DNA from: Brachymonas wangyanguii
GTDB taxonomy: Bacteria > Pseudomonadota > Gammaproteobacteria > Burkholderiales > Burkholderiaceae_C
Reading direction: 5' to 3'
Assembly: GCF_045055315.1 (NCBI RefSeq)
Contig: NZ_CP173677.1
Location: 310,001 to 374,000, forward strand
DNA length: 64,000 nt
The notes beneath the pieces are model-generated. The model saw only the letters and a program-made list of their open reading frames with translations. It was not told the origin of the DNA and searched no databases. This document shows positions 1 through 8,105 of this stretch, one piece after another (the stretch's first letter is position 1; every line of letters begins with the position of its first letter). The translations under genes were made by a program, and so were the position numbers.

Positions 1-609
1 CAGCTGCAAGCGCTCGGCGATGTCCTGGCGCGTCAGATGATCGGCCGTGGCGGTGAGCGCGATGCGCGGCACGCCGGGAAACTGCTGCGGCAGGATATCG
101 AGCTGGCGGTATTCGGGGCGGAAGTCGTGGCCCCACTGGCTGACACAGTGCGCCTCGTCAATCGCAAACAGCGCCAGTTGCTGGCGCTGGTAGAGCCGCT
201 GCAGCAGATCCAGGAAGCGCGGCGTGGTCAGGCGTTCCGGCGCCACATACAGCATGGTGAGCCGGCCGGTGAGCAGATCCTGTTCGACCTGGCGTGCCTG
301 CTCCAGGCTGAGCGTGGAGTTGAGGTAGGCGGCGGCAACACCGGCTTCCTGCAGCGCATAGACCTGGTCGTGCATCAGCGCCACCAGCGGCGAGACGACG
401 ATGCTGCAGCCCAGTCCCTGGCGCTGCCGCACGATGGCCGGGATCTGGTAGCAGAGCGACTTGCCGCCGCCGGTGGGCATCAGCACCAGCGCATCGTCGC
501 CGCTGCTGACACGTTCGATGATGGCCTGCTGCTGGCCGCGAAAGGCCGGGTAGCCGAAGACCTGCTGGAGTACCTGCAGGGGGGAGGAGGCAAGGGAAGC
601 GTCAGGCAT
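1..609 (-). CDS. recQ: ATP-dependent DNA helicase RecQ, N-terminal part (cut by window edge)
   Basis: This is the first 203 codons of a RecQ-family superfamily 2 DNA helicase, which unwinds DNA 3'-5' in recombination and fork repair. The start is the ATG read leftward from 609. Visible motifs in order are the N-terminal FRGQQQAII (Q-motif region), Walker A MPTGGGKSLCYQIPA, VVSPLVALMHDQ (motif Ia), the DEAH box in FAIDEAHCVSQWGHDFRPEY, and ALTATAD (motif III). This combination, with the long aromatic-rich loop after DEAH, is diagnostic of RecQ. The RecA2, zinc-binding and HRDC parts lie beyond the window, so integrity cannot be judged. The frame is open to position 1. Confidence 0.93.
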   Translation of the reverse strand, partial: MPDASLASSPLQVLQQVFGYPAFRGQQQAIIERVSSGDDALVLMPTGGGKSLCYQIPAIVRQRQGLGCSIVVSPLVALMHDQVYALQEAGVAAAYLNSTLSLEQARQVEQDLLTGRLTMLYVAPERLTTPRFLDLLQRLYQRQQLALFAIDEAHCVSQWGHDFRPEYRQLDILPQQFPGVPRIALTATADHLTRQDIAERLQL

Positions 610-662
610 CGTGCGGTAAAAATGAATACCTGCGCATTATATCTGTCGCTGCCTGCCCCCAT

Positions 663-695
663 GAAAAAACCGCCAGTCCCTGCGGATCTGGCGGT
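663..695 (-). terminator. Rho-independent terminator after the M48 peptidase gene
   Basis: Arms ACCGCCAG (669-676) and CTGGCGGT (688-695) form a perfect 8-bp stem. Read on the minus strand the hairpin is followed by six T residues. It sits 22 bp past the M48 stop codon. Confidence 0.75.
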
Positions 696-716
696 GCTGC
701 GGCAAGCCGGTCCGGC

Positions 717-1544
717 TTACTTGCGGCGCGCTGCCTGGTACAGCGGCATCACCTGCGGCAGCGCGGCCTGGATGCGCGCGGTGCGGTCAGATGCGCTCGG
801 GTGGGTCGAGAAGAAGGCCGAGCCCTGGCCGGCGCCGTTGGCGGCCATCTTCTGCCACAGCGTCAGTGCAGCGGACGGGTTATAGCCAGCACGCGCGGCC
901 AGTTCCAGGCCGAACACGTCCGCCTCGGTTTCCATGGTGCGCGAGTAGGGCAGGTCCAGCGCCAGCTGCTTGGCAATGCCGGCCACGTCCATCATGCTGC
1001 CGCTCAAGCCGAGCAGCGAACCGCCGATGGACAGCGCCATGTCACCGGCCATCTGCTGCGATACCTGTTCGCGCGAGTGTTCGCGCAGGGCGTGTGCCAT
1101 TTCGTGGCCGATCACGGCCGCCAGCTCGTCATCGGTCAGGTTCAGCTTCTGGTACAGGCCGGTATAGACCGTGACCTTGCCGCCTGGCATCACGTTGGCG
1201 TTGACATCGTTGTTGCGGATCAGCGCCAGATCCCAGTTCCAGCGTGCCGCATCGGGGCGGAAGTGGGCGACCTGGGTGGACAGGCGACGCATGATGTTGA
1301 CCACGCGGTTGTAATCGGCACCGCTGCTGATCAGCACGCCCTTGGACTGGGCGGCGCTCTTGCGCTGGTTGAAGGCCTGTTGCGAGGCCTGCACCATCTC
1401 GGCTTCGGACACCAGCAGCAGCTGCGAGCGGTTGCTGCCGGTGACGGAACCGGTGGTGGAGGTGGCACAGCCGGCGAGGGTGGCGGTGACGGCAACGGCG
1501 ACGGCAGCGCGGCGTGCCATGGTGATCAGAGGCTTCTTGGACAT
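717..1544 (-). CDS. M48-family metallopeptidase lipoprotein
   Basis: Predicted outer-membrane or periplasmic zinc endopeptidase of family M48 (the group of LoiP/YcaL/BepA, involved in envelope protein quality control). The start at 1544 is chosen because GGGAG lies 7 nt upstream; an in-frame start 36 nt further out has no such site. The product is 275 residues. A signal peptide ends in the lipobox LAGC, and the HEMAH zinc motif lies about midway, with a downstream ETEAD motif supplying the third metal ligand (E). No TPR domain is present, so it is the short form rather than BepA. It is transcribed alone, divergently from htpG, with its own terminator. Family assignment is firm; substrate is unknown. 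Confidence 0.88.
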   Translation of the reverse strand: MSKKPLITMARRAAVAVAVTATLAGCATSTTGSVTGSNRSQLLLVSEAEMVQASQQAFNQRKSAAQSKGVLISSGADYNRVVNIMRRLSTQVAHFRPDAARWNWDLALIRNNDVNANVMPGGKVTVYTGLYQKLNLTDDELAAVIGHEMAHALREHSREQVSQQMAGDMALSIGGSLLGLSGSMMDVAGIAKQLALDLPYSRTMETEADVFGLELAARAGYNPSAALTLWQKMAANGAGQGSAFFSTHPSASDRTARIQAALPQVMPLYQAARRK

Positions 1545-1694
1545 ATGGGATCTCCCTGTGTTCTGGTGGCAGCCTGGCAACAGGCCGGCTGCACGGATCT
1601 GACGTTTCGGATGTTAGACCAAATTGCCGGAAGCAGTTCCGCTTGGCCTGTAAACAATCGTCAGCCGTGAAAAAGTATCGCTGTGGACGCCTGT

Positions 1695-1722
1695 CTTGAA
1701 AATCGGACGCCTTGCCCTACCT
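1695..1722 (+). promoter_or_regulatory. Sigma-32-type heat-shock promoter for htpG
   Basis: CTTGAAA (1695-1701), a 13-bp spacer and CCCTACCT (1715-1722) closely match the E. coli sigma-32 pattern CTTGAAA-N11-16-CCCCATNT. The predicted transcript start is near 1729, leaving a leader of about 50 nt before the htpG ATG at 1781. It fits the known heat-shock control of htpG. Confidence 0.7.
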
Positions 1723-1780
1723 GTGTAGGACAGATTCCAACCTGTTGATTTTTCATTCCAACAAGACCACCAAGACAAGC

Positions 1781-3841
1781 ATGAGTACCCATCAACACGC
1801 ATTCCAGGCCGAAGTCGCACAACTGCTGCATCTGGTCACCCACTCCCTGTATTCCAACCCCGACATCTTCGTGCGCGAGCTGATCAGCAACGCGTCCGAT
1901 GCCAGCGACAAGCTGCGTTTCGAGGCGCTGGAGCAGCCCGAACTGTACGAAGGTGATGCCACGCTGCAAGTGCATGTGGCGATCGACAAGGCGGCCAAGA
2001 CGATCACCTTTACCGATAACGGCATCGGCATGAGCGAGCAGGAGGCGATCGACCACCTGGGTACGATTGCCAAGAGCGGCACCAAGGACTTTGTCAGCCG
2101 CCTGACCGGCGACCAGAAGACCGATTCGCAGCTGATCGGCCAGTTTGGCGTGGGCTTTTATTCCGGCTTTATCGTGGCCGACAAGATCACGGTGGAAAGC
2201 CGCCGCGCCGGCCTGCCGGCGGAGCAGGGCGTGCGCTGGATCAGCGGCGGCACCGGCGAATTCACCACCGAGACCATCACGCGCGAGCAGCGCGGCACCA
2301 GCATCACGCTGCACCTGCGCGAGGACCAGCTGGACTACCTGAACGGCTACAAGCTCAAGAGCATCATCGCGCAGTACTCCGACCACATCAGCCTGCCGAT
2401 CATGATGCCCAAGGAAGAGTGGAAAGAGGGCGAGGACGGCCAGCCCGGCGACATGGTGCAGACCGGCGAATGGGAGCAGGTCAACGAGGCCCAGGCGCTG
2501 TGGACGCGCAACAAGAAGGACCTGACGCCCGAGCAGTACAACACCTTCTACCAGCAGCTGGCGCATGATTTCGAGGATCCGCTGGCCTACAGCCACAACC
2601 GTGTCGAAGGCAATACCGAGTACACGCAGCTGCTGTATATCCCGGCGCACGCTCCGTTCGACCTGTACCAGCGCGACAGCCAGCATGGCCTCAAGCTCTA
2701 TGTGCGCCGCGTCTTCATCATGGACAAGGCCGAGGCGCTGCTGCCGCAGTACCTGCGCTTCGTGAAGGGCGTGGTCGATGCCTCCGACCTGCCGCTGAAC
2801 GTCAGCCGCGAGCTGCTGCAGGAAAGCCGCGACATCCGCTCGATCCGCGAAGGCAACACGCGCCGCGTGCTATCCATGCTGGAAGATCTGGCCAGCCAGC
2901 AGGCGACGCCGCCGGAAAGCCAGGAAGGCAAGATCGATATCGGCAGCGGTGAAGCCGTGCCGGCGCCGGAACCGGTCGAGACCGAAGACGGCATCACCGA
3001 TGTGCAGGACAAGTCCGAAGCCGCTCCGGCCGCAGAAACTGCCGCCGCCTTTGCCGAACAGGCCAGCGGCCACGGCAAGTACGCGCGCTTCTATGCCGAA
3101 TTTGGTGCCGTGCTCAAGGAGGGGCTGGGCGAGGACAGCAAGAACCGTGACCGCATCGCCAAGCTGCTGCGCTTTGCCAGCACCACCACCGACAGCGTGA
3201 GCGTCAGCCTGGCCGATTACAAGTCCCGCATGCAGGAGGGCCAGCAGGCGATCTACTACATCACCGCCGAAAATCAGGCCGCTGCCAGCAACAGCCCGCA
3301 GCTCGAACTGTTCCGCAAGAAGGGCATCGAGGTGCTGCTGATGACGGATCGCGTTGACGAGTGGGCGCTGGGTTATCTGACCGAATTTGATGGTACGCCG
3401 CTGCAAAGCGTGGCCAAGGGGGCGGTGGATCTGGGTCAGCTGCAGGACGAGGACGAGAAAAAGGCTGCCGAAGCCGCCGAGGAAGCGGCCAAGCCGTTGC
3501 TGGAACAGCTCAAGCAGGCGTTGGCCGAAGTCGCCGAAGACGTGCGCAGCACCACGCGCCTGGTCGATTCCCCGGCCTGTCTGGTCTCCAGCGACAACGG
3601 CATGAGCATGCAGCTGGCACGCCTGCTCAAGCAGGCCGGCCAGCCGGTGCCGGACGTCAAGCCGGTGCTGGAAGTGAATCTGGAGCACGCCCTGATCCGG
3701 AAGCTGCAGGCAGCGCAGGAAGATGCCGGCCGCTTTGCCGATCTGGCCCGCATCGTGTTCGACCAGGCCCTGCTGGCCGAAGGCGGCATGCCGGCCGATC
3801 CGGCGGGCTATGTGAAGCGGGTGAATGCGCTGCTGGCATGA
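1781..3841 (+). CDS. htpG: Hsp90-family chaperone HtpG
   Basis: Cytosolic ATP-dependent chaperone of the Hsp90 family; 686 residues from the ATG at 1781 (MSTHQHAFQAEVAQLL). The GHKL ATPase motifs are visible: NASDASDKL, DNGIGM, the GQFGVGFYS lid motif, and the middle-domain RELLQESRDIRSIR with its catalytic arginine. It is about 60 residues longer than E. coli HtpG (624). The excess lies in the middle domain at about residues 373-431, a Pro/Ala/Glu-rich stretch (DNA about 2900-3075) that separates the LSMLEDLA helix from the conserved FYAEFGAVLKEG segment. It is preceded by a sigma-32-like promoter and followed by a long hairpin. Confidence 0.97.
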   Translation: MSTHQHAFQAEVAQLLHLVTHSLYSNPDIFVRELISNASDASDKLRFEALEQPELYEGDATLQVHVAIDKAAKTITFTDNGIGMSEQEAIDHLGTIAKSGTKDFVSRLTGDQKTDSQLIGQFGVGFYSGFIVADKITVESRRAGLPAEQGVRWISGGTGEFTTETITREQRGTSITLHLREDQLDYLNGYKLKSIIAQYSDHISLPIMMPKEEWKEGEDGQPGDMVQTGEWEQVNEAQALWTRNKKDLTPEQYNTFYQQLAHDFEDPLAYSHNRVEGNTEYTQLLYIPAHAPFDLYQRDSQHGLKLYVRRVFIMDKAEALLPQYLRFVKGVVDASDLPLNVSRELLQESRDIRSIREGNTRRVLSMLEDLASQQATPPESQEGKIDIGSGEAVPAPEPVETEDGITDVQDKSEAAPAAETAAAFAEQASGHGKYARFYAEFGAVLKEGLGEDSKNRDRIAKLLRFASTTTDSVSVSLADYKSRMQEGQQAIYYITAENQAAASNSPQLELFRKKGIEVLLMTDRVDEWALGYLTEFDGTPLQSVAKGAVDLGQLQDEDEKKAAEAAEEAAKPLLEQLKQALAEVAEDVRSTTRLVDSPACLVSSDNGMSMQLARLLKQAGQPVPDVKPVLEVNLEHALIRKLQAAQEDAGRFADLARIVFDQALLAEGGMPADPAGYVKRVNALLA

Positions 3842-3867
3842 GTATGAGGGTCGCCTGAAGCGCTGAG

Positions 3868-3901
3868 CAACGGCCATCTGTGGAAGCATGGATGGCCGTT
3901 G
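3868..3901 (+). terminator. Hairpin after htpG, possible terminator
   Basis: Arms CAACGGCCATC (3868-3878) and GATGGCCGTTG (3891-3901) form a perfect 11-bp stem with a 12-nt loop. It lies 26 bp past the htpG stop. No T-run follows, so it may act as an RNA-stabilising end or a weak terminator rather than a classical one. Confidence 0.5.
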
Positions 3902-3950
3902 TGCCGTGGCTGCCTGACTTGCTGAAGAAGTCCGCCGCATTTGTTGCAGA

Positions 3951-4550
3951 ATGGCGCGCATGATGCCTTCCGCCGATCTGCCCGATGTCTTGCAGGCGAT
4001 TCAGCTCGCCACCCGCAGCCACCAGCAACAGCACGCCTGTAACGCCCACACTTTCGAAGACGGCCCCGGTCTGTGGCAGCTGGTACAGCAGCACCAGCCG
4101 CGTCACATGCTGGAGCTGGGCACCGGCCTGGGCTACACTGCCTGCCTGATGGCGCTGGCCAGCCCGCAGGGGCAGGTGCTGACGCTCGAAGGCGATCCTG
4201 AACATGCCGCACTGGCACGCCAGCAGATCGCGGCGCTGGGGCTGCAGCAGCGCGTGCAGCTGCATGAAGGCTCGTTTGCCACCGTGATGCAGGCGCTGCA
4301 ACTGCCGGCTGGCAGCCAGGACCTGGTGTTTTTTGATGGCAATATGCCGCCGCTGATTCTGGTGCAGCATTTCCACACGCTGCTGGCCCCCGGCGGCCTG
4401 CTGGTCTGCGCCAATATCGACCTGAACGGCCCGCTGGGCGCACGCCGGGTACGCGCCGAGCTGGCCGATGCGCAACGCTGGCAGCTGCTACCGCCGCTGG
4501 AATCCGGCCTGACGCGCGTGGCGCGCCGGCTACCTGCCCTGAGCCCCTGA
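3951..4550 (+). CDS. Class I SAM-dependent methyltransferase (O-methyltransferase-like)
   Basis: Rossmann-fold S-adenosylmethionine methyltransferase of about 199 residues. Motif I is LELGTGLGYTACLMA, followed by the acidic end of strand 2 (LTLEGDPEHAALA), LVFFDGNMPP at the motif IV position and the LLAPGGLLV turn. The layout is like small O-methyltransferases of the catechol-OMT group, but no substrate can be deduced. The start is uncertain: in-frame ATGs at 3951, 3960 and 3963 all lack a clear ribosome site. It lies 11 bp upstream of ribD on the same strand, so the two are probably co-transcribed. Confidence 0.75.
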   Translation: MARMMPSADLPDVLQAIQLATRSHQQQHACNAHTFEDGPGLWQLVQQHQPRHMLELGTGLGYTACLMALASPQGQVLTLEGDPEHAALARQQIAALGLQQRVQLHEGSFATVMQALQLPAGSQDLVFFDGNMPPLILVQHFHTLLAPGGLLVCANIDLNGPLGARRVRAELADAQRWQLLPPLESGLTRVARRLPALSP

Positions 4551-4561
4551 TAATCATCGCC

Positions 4562-5665
4562 ATGGACTATTTCTCCCTTGCCCTCGATCTGGCCGAAAAC
4601 GCGCTCACGCTGAGCAACCCGAATCCGCGTGTCGGCGCGGTCATCGTCGGCCAGGATGGCCGGATACTGGGCCAGGGCTACACCCAGCAGCGCGGCGGGC
4701 CGCATGCCGAGGTGATGGCCTTGCGCGATGCCGCCAGCCGCGACGCAGACGTGCGCGGCAGCACCTGTTACGTCACGCTGGAGCCCTGCTCGCACCATGG
4801 GCGCACGCCGCCGTGCTGTGACGCGCTGATCGCGGCAGGCGTCGGCCGGGTCTGCATCGCCCTGCGTGACCCGAACCCGCTGGTGGCGGGGCAGGGCATG
4901 GCGCGGCTGCAGGCCGCCGGCATCGCCGTGGAACTGGCGCCGGAACAGATCGCGGCACGCGCCCGCGAGCTGAATATCGGCTTTCTGCGTCGCATGCAGC
5001 ATGGTCTGCCCTGGGTGCGACTCAAGACCGCCTCCTCACTCGATGGTCGGGTGGCGCTGGACCATGGCGACAGCCAGTGGATCACCGGCGAAGCGGCGCG
5101 TGCCGAGGTGCAGCACTGGCGCGCACGCGCCTGCGCCGTGCTCACCGGTATCGGCACGGTGCTGGCCGACAACCCGCTGCTGAACGTGCGTCTGCCCGGG
5201 GTGACGCGCCAGCCGCATCTGGTGATCGTCGATACGCAGCTGCGTACCCCGCCGGGCGCGCAACTGCTGCAGGTGCCGCAGCGCCGGGTGCTGATCGCCA
5301 GCGTGGAACAGGCCGATGCCGGCTGGCAGCAGCGCGCTGCCGCGCTGCAGGTTGCCGGTGCCGAACTGCTCTTGTTGCCGGCCGATGCCGCCGGTCGTCC
5401 CGATCTGGCGGCGCTGCTGCAAGAGCTGGGCCGGCTCGAAGTCAACGAGCTGCATGTCGAAGCGGGCGCACAGCTGGCGGGCGCCCTGCTGCAGCAGGGC
5501 CTGGTCGATGAGCTGATCGCCTATGTGGCACCGCTGCTGCTCGGGCCAGGTCAGCCGCTGGCCGTGCTGCCACCGTTGCAGCGCGTGGCCGATGCCGTGC
5601 GCTGGCGGCTGCATGCGTTGCAGGCGGTGGGTGACGATGTGCGCCTGCAACTGCGCCCGGCCTGA
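4562..5665 (+). CDS. ribD: Bifunctional riboflavin deaminase/reductase RibD
   Basis: Bifunctional enzyme for the second and third steps of riboflavin synthesis: deamination of diaminohydroxyphosphoribosylaminopyrimidine, then NADPH-dependent reduction of the ribosyl side chain. The 367 residues match the usual RibD length. The N-terminal deaminase has the zinc motifs HAEVMAL and PCSHHGRTPPC. The C-terminal half carries the RibD reductase signature beginning near WVRLKTASSLDGRVAL, with SQWITGEAAR and LHVEAGAQLAGALL. It starts 11 bp after the methyltransferase gene. No other rib genes are in the window. Confidence 0.96.
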   Translation: MDYFSLALDLAENALTLSNPNPRVGAVIVGQDGRILGQGYTQQRGGPHAEVMALRDAASRDADVRGSTCYVTLEPCSHHGRTPPCCDALIAAGVGRVCIALRDPNPLVAGQGMARLQAAGIAVELAPEQIAARARELNIGFLRRMQHGLPWVRLKTASSLDGRVALDHGDSQWITGEAARAEVQHWRARACAVLTGIGTVLADNPLLNVRLPGVTRQPHLVIVDTQLRTPPGAQLLQVPQRRVLIASVEQADAGWQQRAAALQVAGAELLLLPADAAGRPDLAALLQELGRLEVNELHVEAGAQLAGALLQQGLVDELIAYVAPLLLGPGQPLAVLPPLQRVADAVRWRLHALQAVGDDVRLQLRPA

Positions 5666-5798
5666 CTCTGTGCACTTTCGCACAAGACAGCGATGGCCGC
5701 ATGTCACATGGCATGACGGCGGGGAACGCTTGCGCTAGCATGGTATCCAAGGGGAACAGGGCCGCATCGGCCCGGGTTCCGTGCGAAAGGAAAGCGAT

Positions 5799-6281
5799 AT
5801 GAACAAGATCTGGCGCAAGATGCCTGCCGCGCTGGCAGCGGGTGCCGCCGTGCTGGCCCTGGGCGGCTGTGCCGGCAATGTGAACGGCTGGCCGGTACTC
5901 GGCGGCGTGAACATTGGCGTGGGCAGCGGCGGCGGCTGGGGCGGTGTCACCATGAGCACCCCGATCGGCAGCCCGACCAGCCCGGTCAGCGGGACCATCG
6001 GCCTGGGTCGAGGCAGCGGCGGCTGGGGCTGGGGCAGCGGCGTGGGGGTGGGTGTCTCCATGGGCGGCAGCACGGTGCTGAACCGCAGCGATGACAACGC
6101 GCCGGCAGACACCCTGCCGGCTCCGGCGGGTACCCCGGTGCAGCAGGCACCGGCCGGTGTCTGGAGTCCGGTGACACAGGGCGGCACGGCGCAGTCGCCG
6201 CAGGCCCAGGTGGTGAACGAGGCCCCGGAAGGTTCGGCTTTCCGCAACTGGCCCTGGGGCGTGCAGCGCGTCAGCCCCTGA
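5799..6281 (+). CDS. Gly-rich lipoprotein of unknown function
   Basis: A 160-residue protein with a lipoprotein signal (MNKIWRKMPAALAAGAAVLALGGC cut at the lipobox LGGC), hence predicted to be membrane-anchored. The mature part has Gly/Ser/Trp-rich repeats of the type GVGSGGGWGG and GRGSGGWGWGSG, then a Pro/Ala-rich linker and a short C-terminal segment. The ATG at 5799 is preceded by AAGGAAAG at good spacing. I do not recognise a catalytic domain. It is a single gene between ribD and the convergent dehydrogenase gene; a weak sigma-70-like TAGCAT box lies about 65 bp upstream. Confidence 0.75.
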   Translation: MNKIWRKMPAALAAGAAVLALGGCAGNVNGWPVLGGVNIGVGSGGGWGGVTMSTPIGSPTSPVSGTIGLGRGSGGWGWGSGVGVGVSMGGSTVLNRSDDNAPADTLPAPAGTPVQQAPAGVWSPVTQGGTAQSPQAQVVNEAPEGSAFRNWPWGVQRVSP

Positions 6282-6300
6282 ACGGACTGCCGGCGCATGC

Positions 6301-6332
6301 AAAAGCCCGCCGGGCCTGAAGGCCGGGCGGGC
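6301..6332 (-). terminator. GC-rich hairpin between convergent genes
   Basis: Arms GCCCGCCGGGCC (6305-6316) and GGCCGGGCGGGC (6321-6332) pair with one mismatch around a TGAA loop. Read leftward it is followed by TTTT, so it should terminate the hydroxybutyryl-CoA dehydrogenase transcript. It may also slow transcription from the lipoprotein gene. Confidence 0.6.
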
Positions 6333-6380
6333 GGGTTCTGACTGGCCGGCTGCCGTGGCAGCCAGCTGCAGCTTGGCCGA

Positions 6381-7235
6381 TTACTTGCTGTAGTCGTACA
6401 CGCCACGGCCGGTCTTGCGACCCAGGCGGCCAGCGGCCACGTATTCCTTCAGCAGGTAGCAGGGGCGGTACTTGCTGTCGCCCAGTTCCTTCAGGTACAC
6501 CTCCATCACGGCCAGGCACACGTCCAGACCGATCAGGTCGGCCAGCGCCAGCGGGCCGATCGGGTGGTTGCAGCCCAGCTTCATGCCGGCATCGATGTCT
6601 TCTGCCGTGGCCAGGCCTTCGGCCAGCACGAAGAAAGCTTCGTTGATCATCGGCACCAGAATGCGGTTGACGACAAAGCCCGGGTTGTTCTTGACCGTGA
6701 TCGGGGACTTGCCCAGCTTCTCGGCCAGCTCCTTGACGGCATCATGCGTCTCGTCGCTGGTCTGCACGCCACGGATCACTTCCACCAGCGCCATCATCGG
6801 CACCGGGTTGAAGAAGTGCATGCCCACGAACTTGTCGGCGCGACCGGTCTGGGCAGCCAGGTCGGTGATGGAAATGGAAGAGGTGTTGGTGGCGATGATG
6901 GCACCAGCCTGCACGGCCTCGTCGATCTGCTTCAGGATCTTGTTCTTGATTTCGTGGTTTTCGGTGGCGGCCTCGATCACCAGGTCCACGTCCTTCAGGT
7001 CGTCGTAGCTGGTGCTGCCCTTGACCAGCGCCAGGGCCTTGGCCTTGTCGTCTTCGGTCATCTTTTCTTTCTTGATCAGGCGATCCAGGCTGCCGGAGAT
7101 GGTGGACAGGCCCTTCTGCACGGCGGCTTCGGAAATATCCACCATGACGACGCTGATACCGTTGACGGCGCAGGTCTGTGCAATGCCGTTACCCATGGTG
7201 CCGGCACCGACGATGCCTACTTTGCTGATGCTCAT
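6381..7235 (-). CDS. 3-hydroxybutyryl-CoA dehydrogenase
   Basis: NAD(P)-dependent 3-hydroxyacyl-CoA dehydrogenase, short single-domain type (284 residues), interconverting acetoacetyl-CoA and 3-hydroxybutyryl-CoA in short-chain fatty acid or polyhydroxybutyrate metabolism. The N-terminal dinucleotide fold is VGIVGAGTMGNGIAQ. The signature HFFNPVPMMALVEVI contains the catalytic histidine, and the C-terminal domain shows NNPGFVVNRILVPM and GPLALADLIGLDV. The start at 7235 has AGGAGA 5 nt upstream. It is transcribed alone. Hbd and PaaH are both possible names; the sequence alone does not separate them. Confidence 0.94.
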   Translation of the reverse strand: MSISKVGIVGAGTMGNGIAQTCAVNGISVVMVDISEAAVQKGLSTISGSLDRLIKKEKMTEDDKAKALALVKGSTSYDDLKDVDLVIEAATENHEIKNKILKQIDEAVQAGAIIATNTSSISITDLAAQTGRADKFVGMHFFNPVPMMALVEVIRGVQTSDETHDAVKELAEKLGKSPITVKNNPGFVVNRILVPMINEAFFVLAEGLATAEDIDAGMKLGCNHPIGPLALADLIGLDVCLAVMEVYLKELGDSKYRPCYLLKEYVAAGRLGRKTGRGVYDYSK

Positions 7236-7388
7236 ACTGATCTCCTGGAGAGTGTGAAGTCTGTCTGCCATCTTAACCCGCGTCCATGACGGGACTGTGA
7301 GCAGACGCCAAAAGGATGGTTGCCGTGCCATGACCGCAACCACGGGGAGGGCTGCCGCCACCCGTGTGTGCGGCAACCGGTAGCGGTT

Positions 7389-7937
7389 TCAGCCCTTGAG
7401 CTGGGCGCGCACGCTGCGGCGCTGTTCGATTTCCTGGCGCATGGCCTCGGCCGTGGCCTGGCCCTGCACCAGCGGACTGACAGCCGGGTAGGCCACGCTT
7501 TCTTCCAGCAGCATGTGGTCGGCATAGAGCTGGCAGAACAGGCGGGAGGTTTCCTGCAGCGAAGCGGCATTGAAGGAGGTAAAGCCCTCGACGGCAGCGG
7601 TCAGTTCGGGCTGGATGGACAGCCAGTTCTCCTCCAGCCAGCCGTGGTCCTGCTGCAGCAGGCGCGTCACGTGCATCAGCTCCTCGTCACCCGAGGCCAG
7701 CAGCGGCGGGAAAATGTGGCGCTCTTCATCCAGATGGTGTTCGCGCGCCTCGCGGCCCAGCCAGTCGCGCACGGCACGGGCCTCGGTGCGCAGCGGCAGC
7801 GTTGTGCCCTGTTCGGCCAGATCGTTCGCCAGCTGCGTCAGGCGTTGCAGCATGGCTGCAATCTGCTGGTGGCTATTGTCAAAAAGTCCCATGACGCCAG
7901 CCGGATCGGCGGCGGGGACAGGAGTCGGGGCATTCAT
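7389..7937 (-). CDS. Hemerythrin HHE domain protein
   Basis: A 182-residue four-helix protein with a hemerythrin-like ligand pattern: NSHQQI on helix 1, EHHLDEERHIFP on helix 2, QDHGWLE on helix 3 and YADHMLLEESVAYP on helix 4. Such domains hold a non-haem di-iron centre that binds oxygen or nitric oxide or senses iron. The ATG at 7937 follows GGAGG at 7-nt spacing. It stands alone between the dehydrogenase gene and amn. The specific role is unknown. Confidence 0.88.
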   Translation of the reverse strand: MNAPTPVPAADPAGVMGLFDNSHQQIAAMLQRLTQLANDLAEQGTTLPLRTEARAVRDWLGREAREHHLDEERHIFPPLLASGDEELMHVTRLLQQDHGWLEENWLSIQPELTAAVEGFTSFNAASLQETSRLFCQLYADHMLLEESVAYPAVSPLVQGQATAEAMRQEIEQRRSVRAQLKG

Positions 7938-8105
7938 GGTTCAGCCTCCTTGGCGGGTTGCGGCACATGTCCTGGCAGCGACGGCTGGCGATACCAGCCA
8001 CCGTGCACAGTGGTCTCATTTTAACGCTGCACTGCAGCAAATGGTGCGCCGCCACAGGGCTTGTCTGATCCGGCGCAGGAAAATGTCACGCTTGCCGGCC
8101 AGCGC

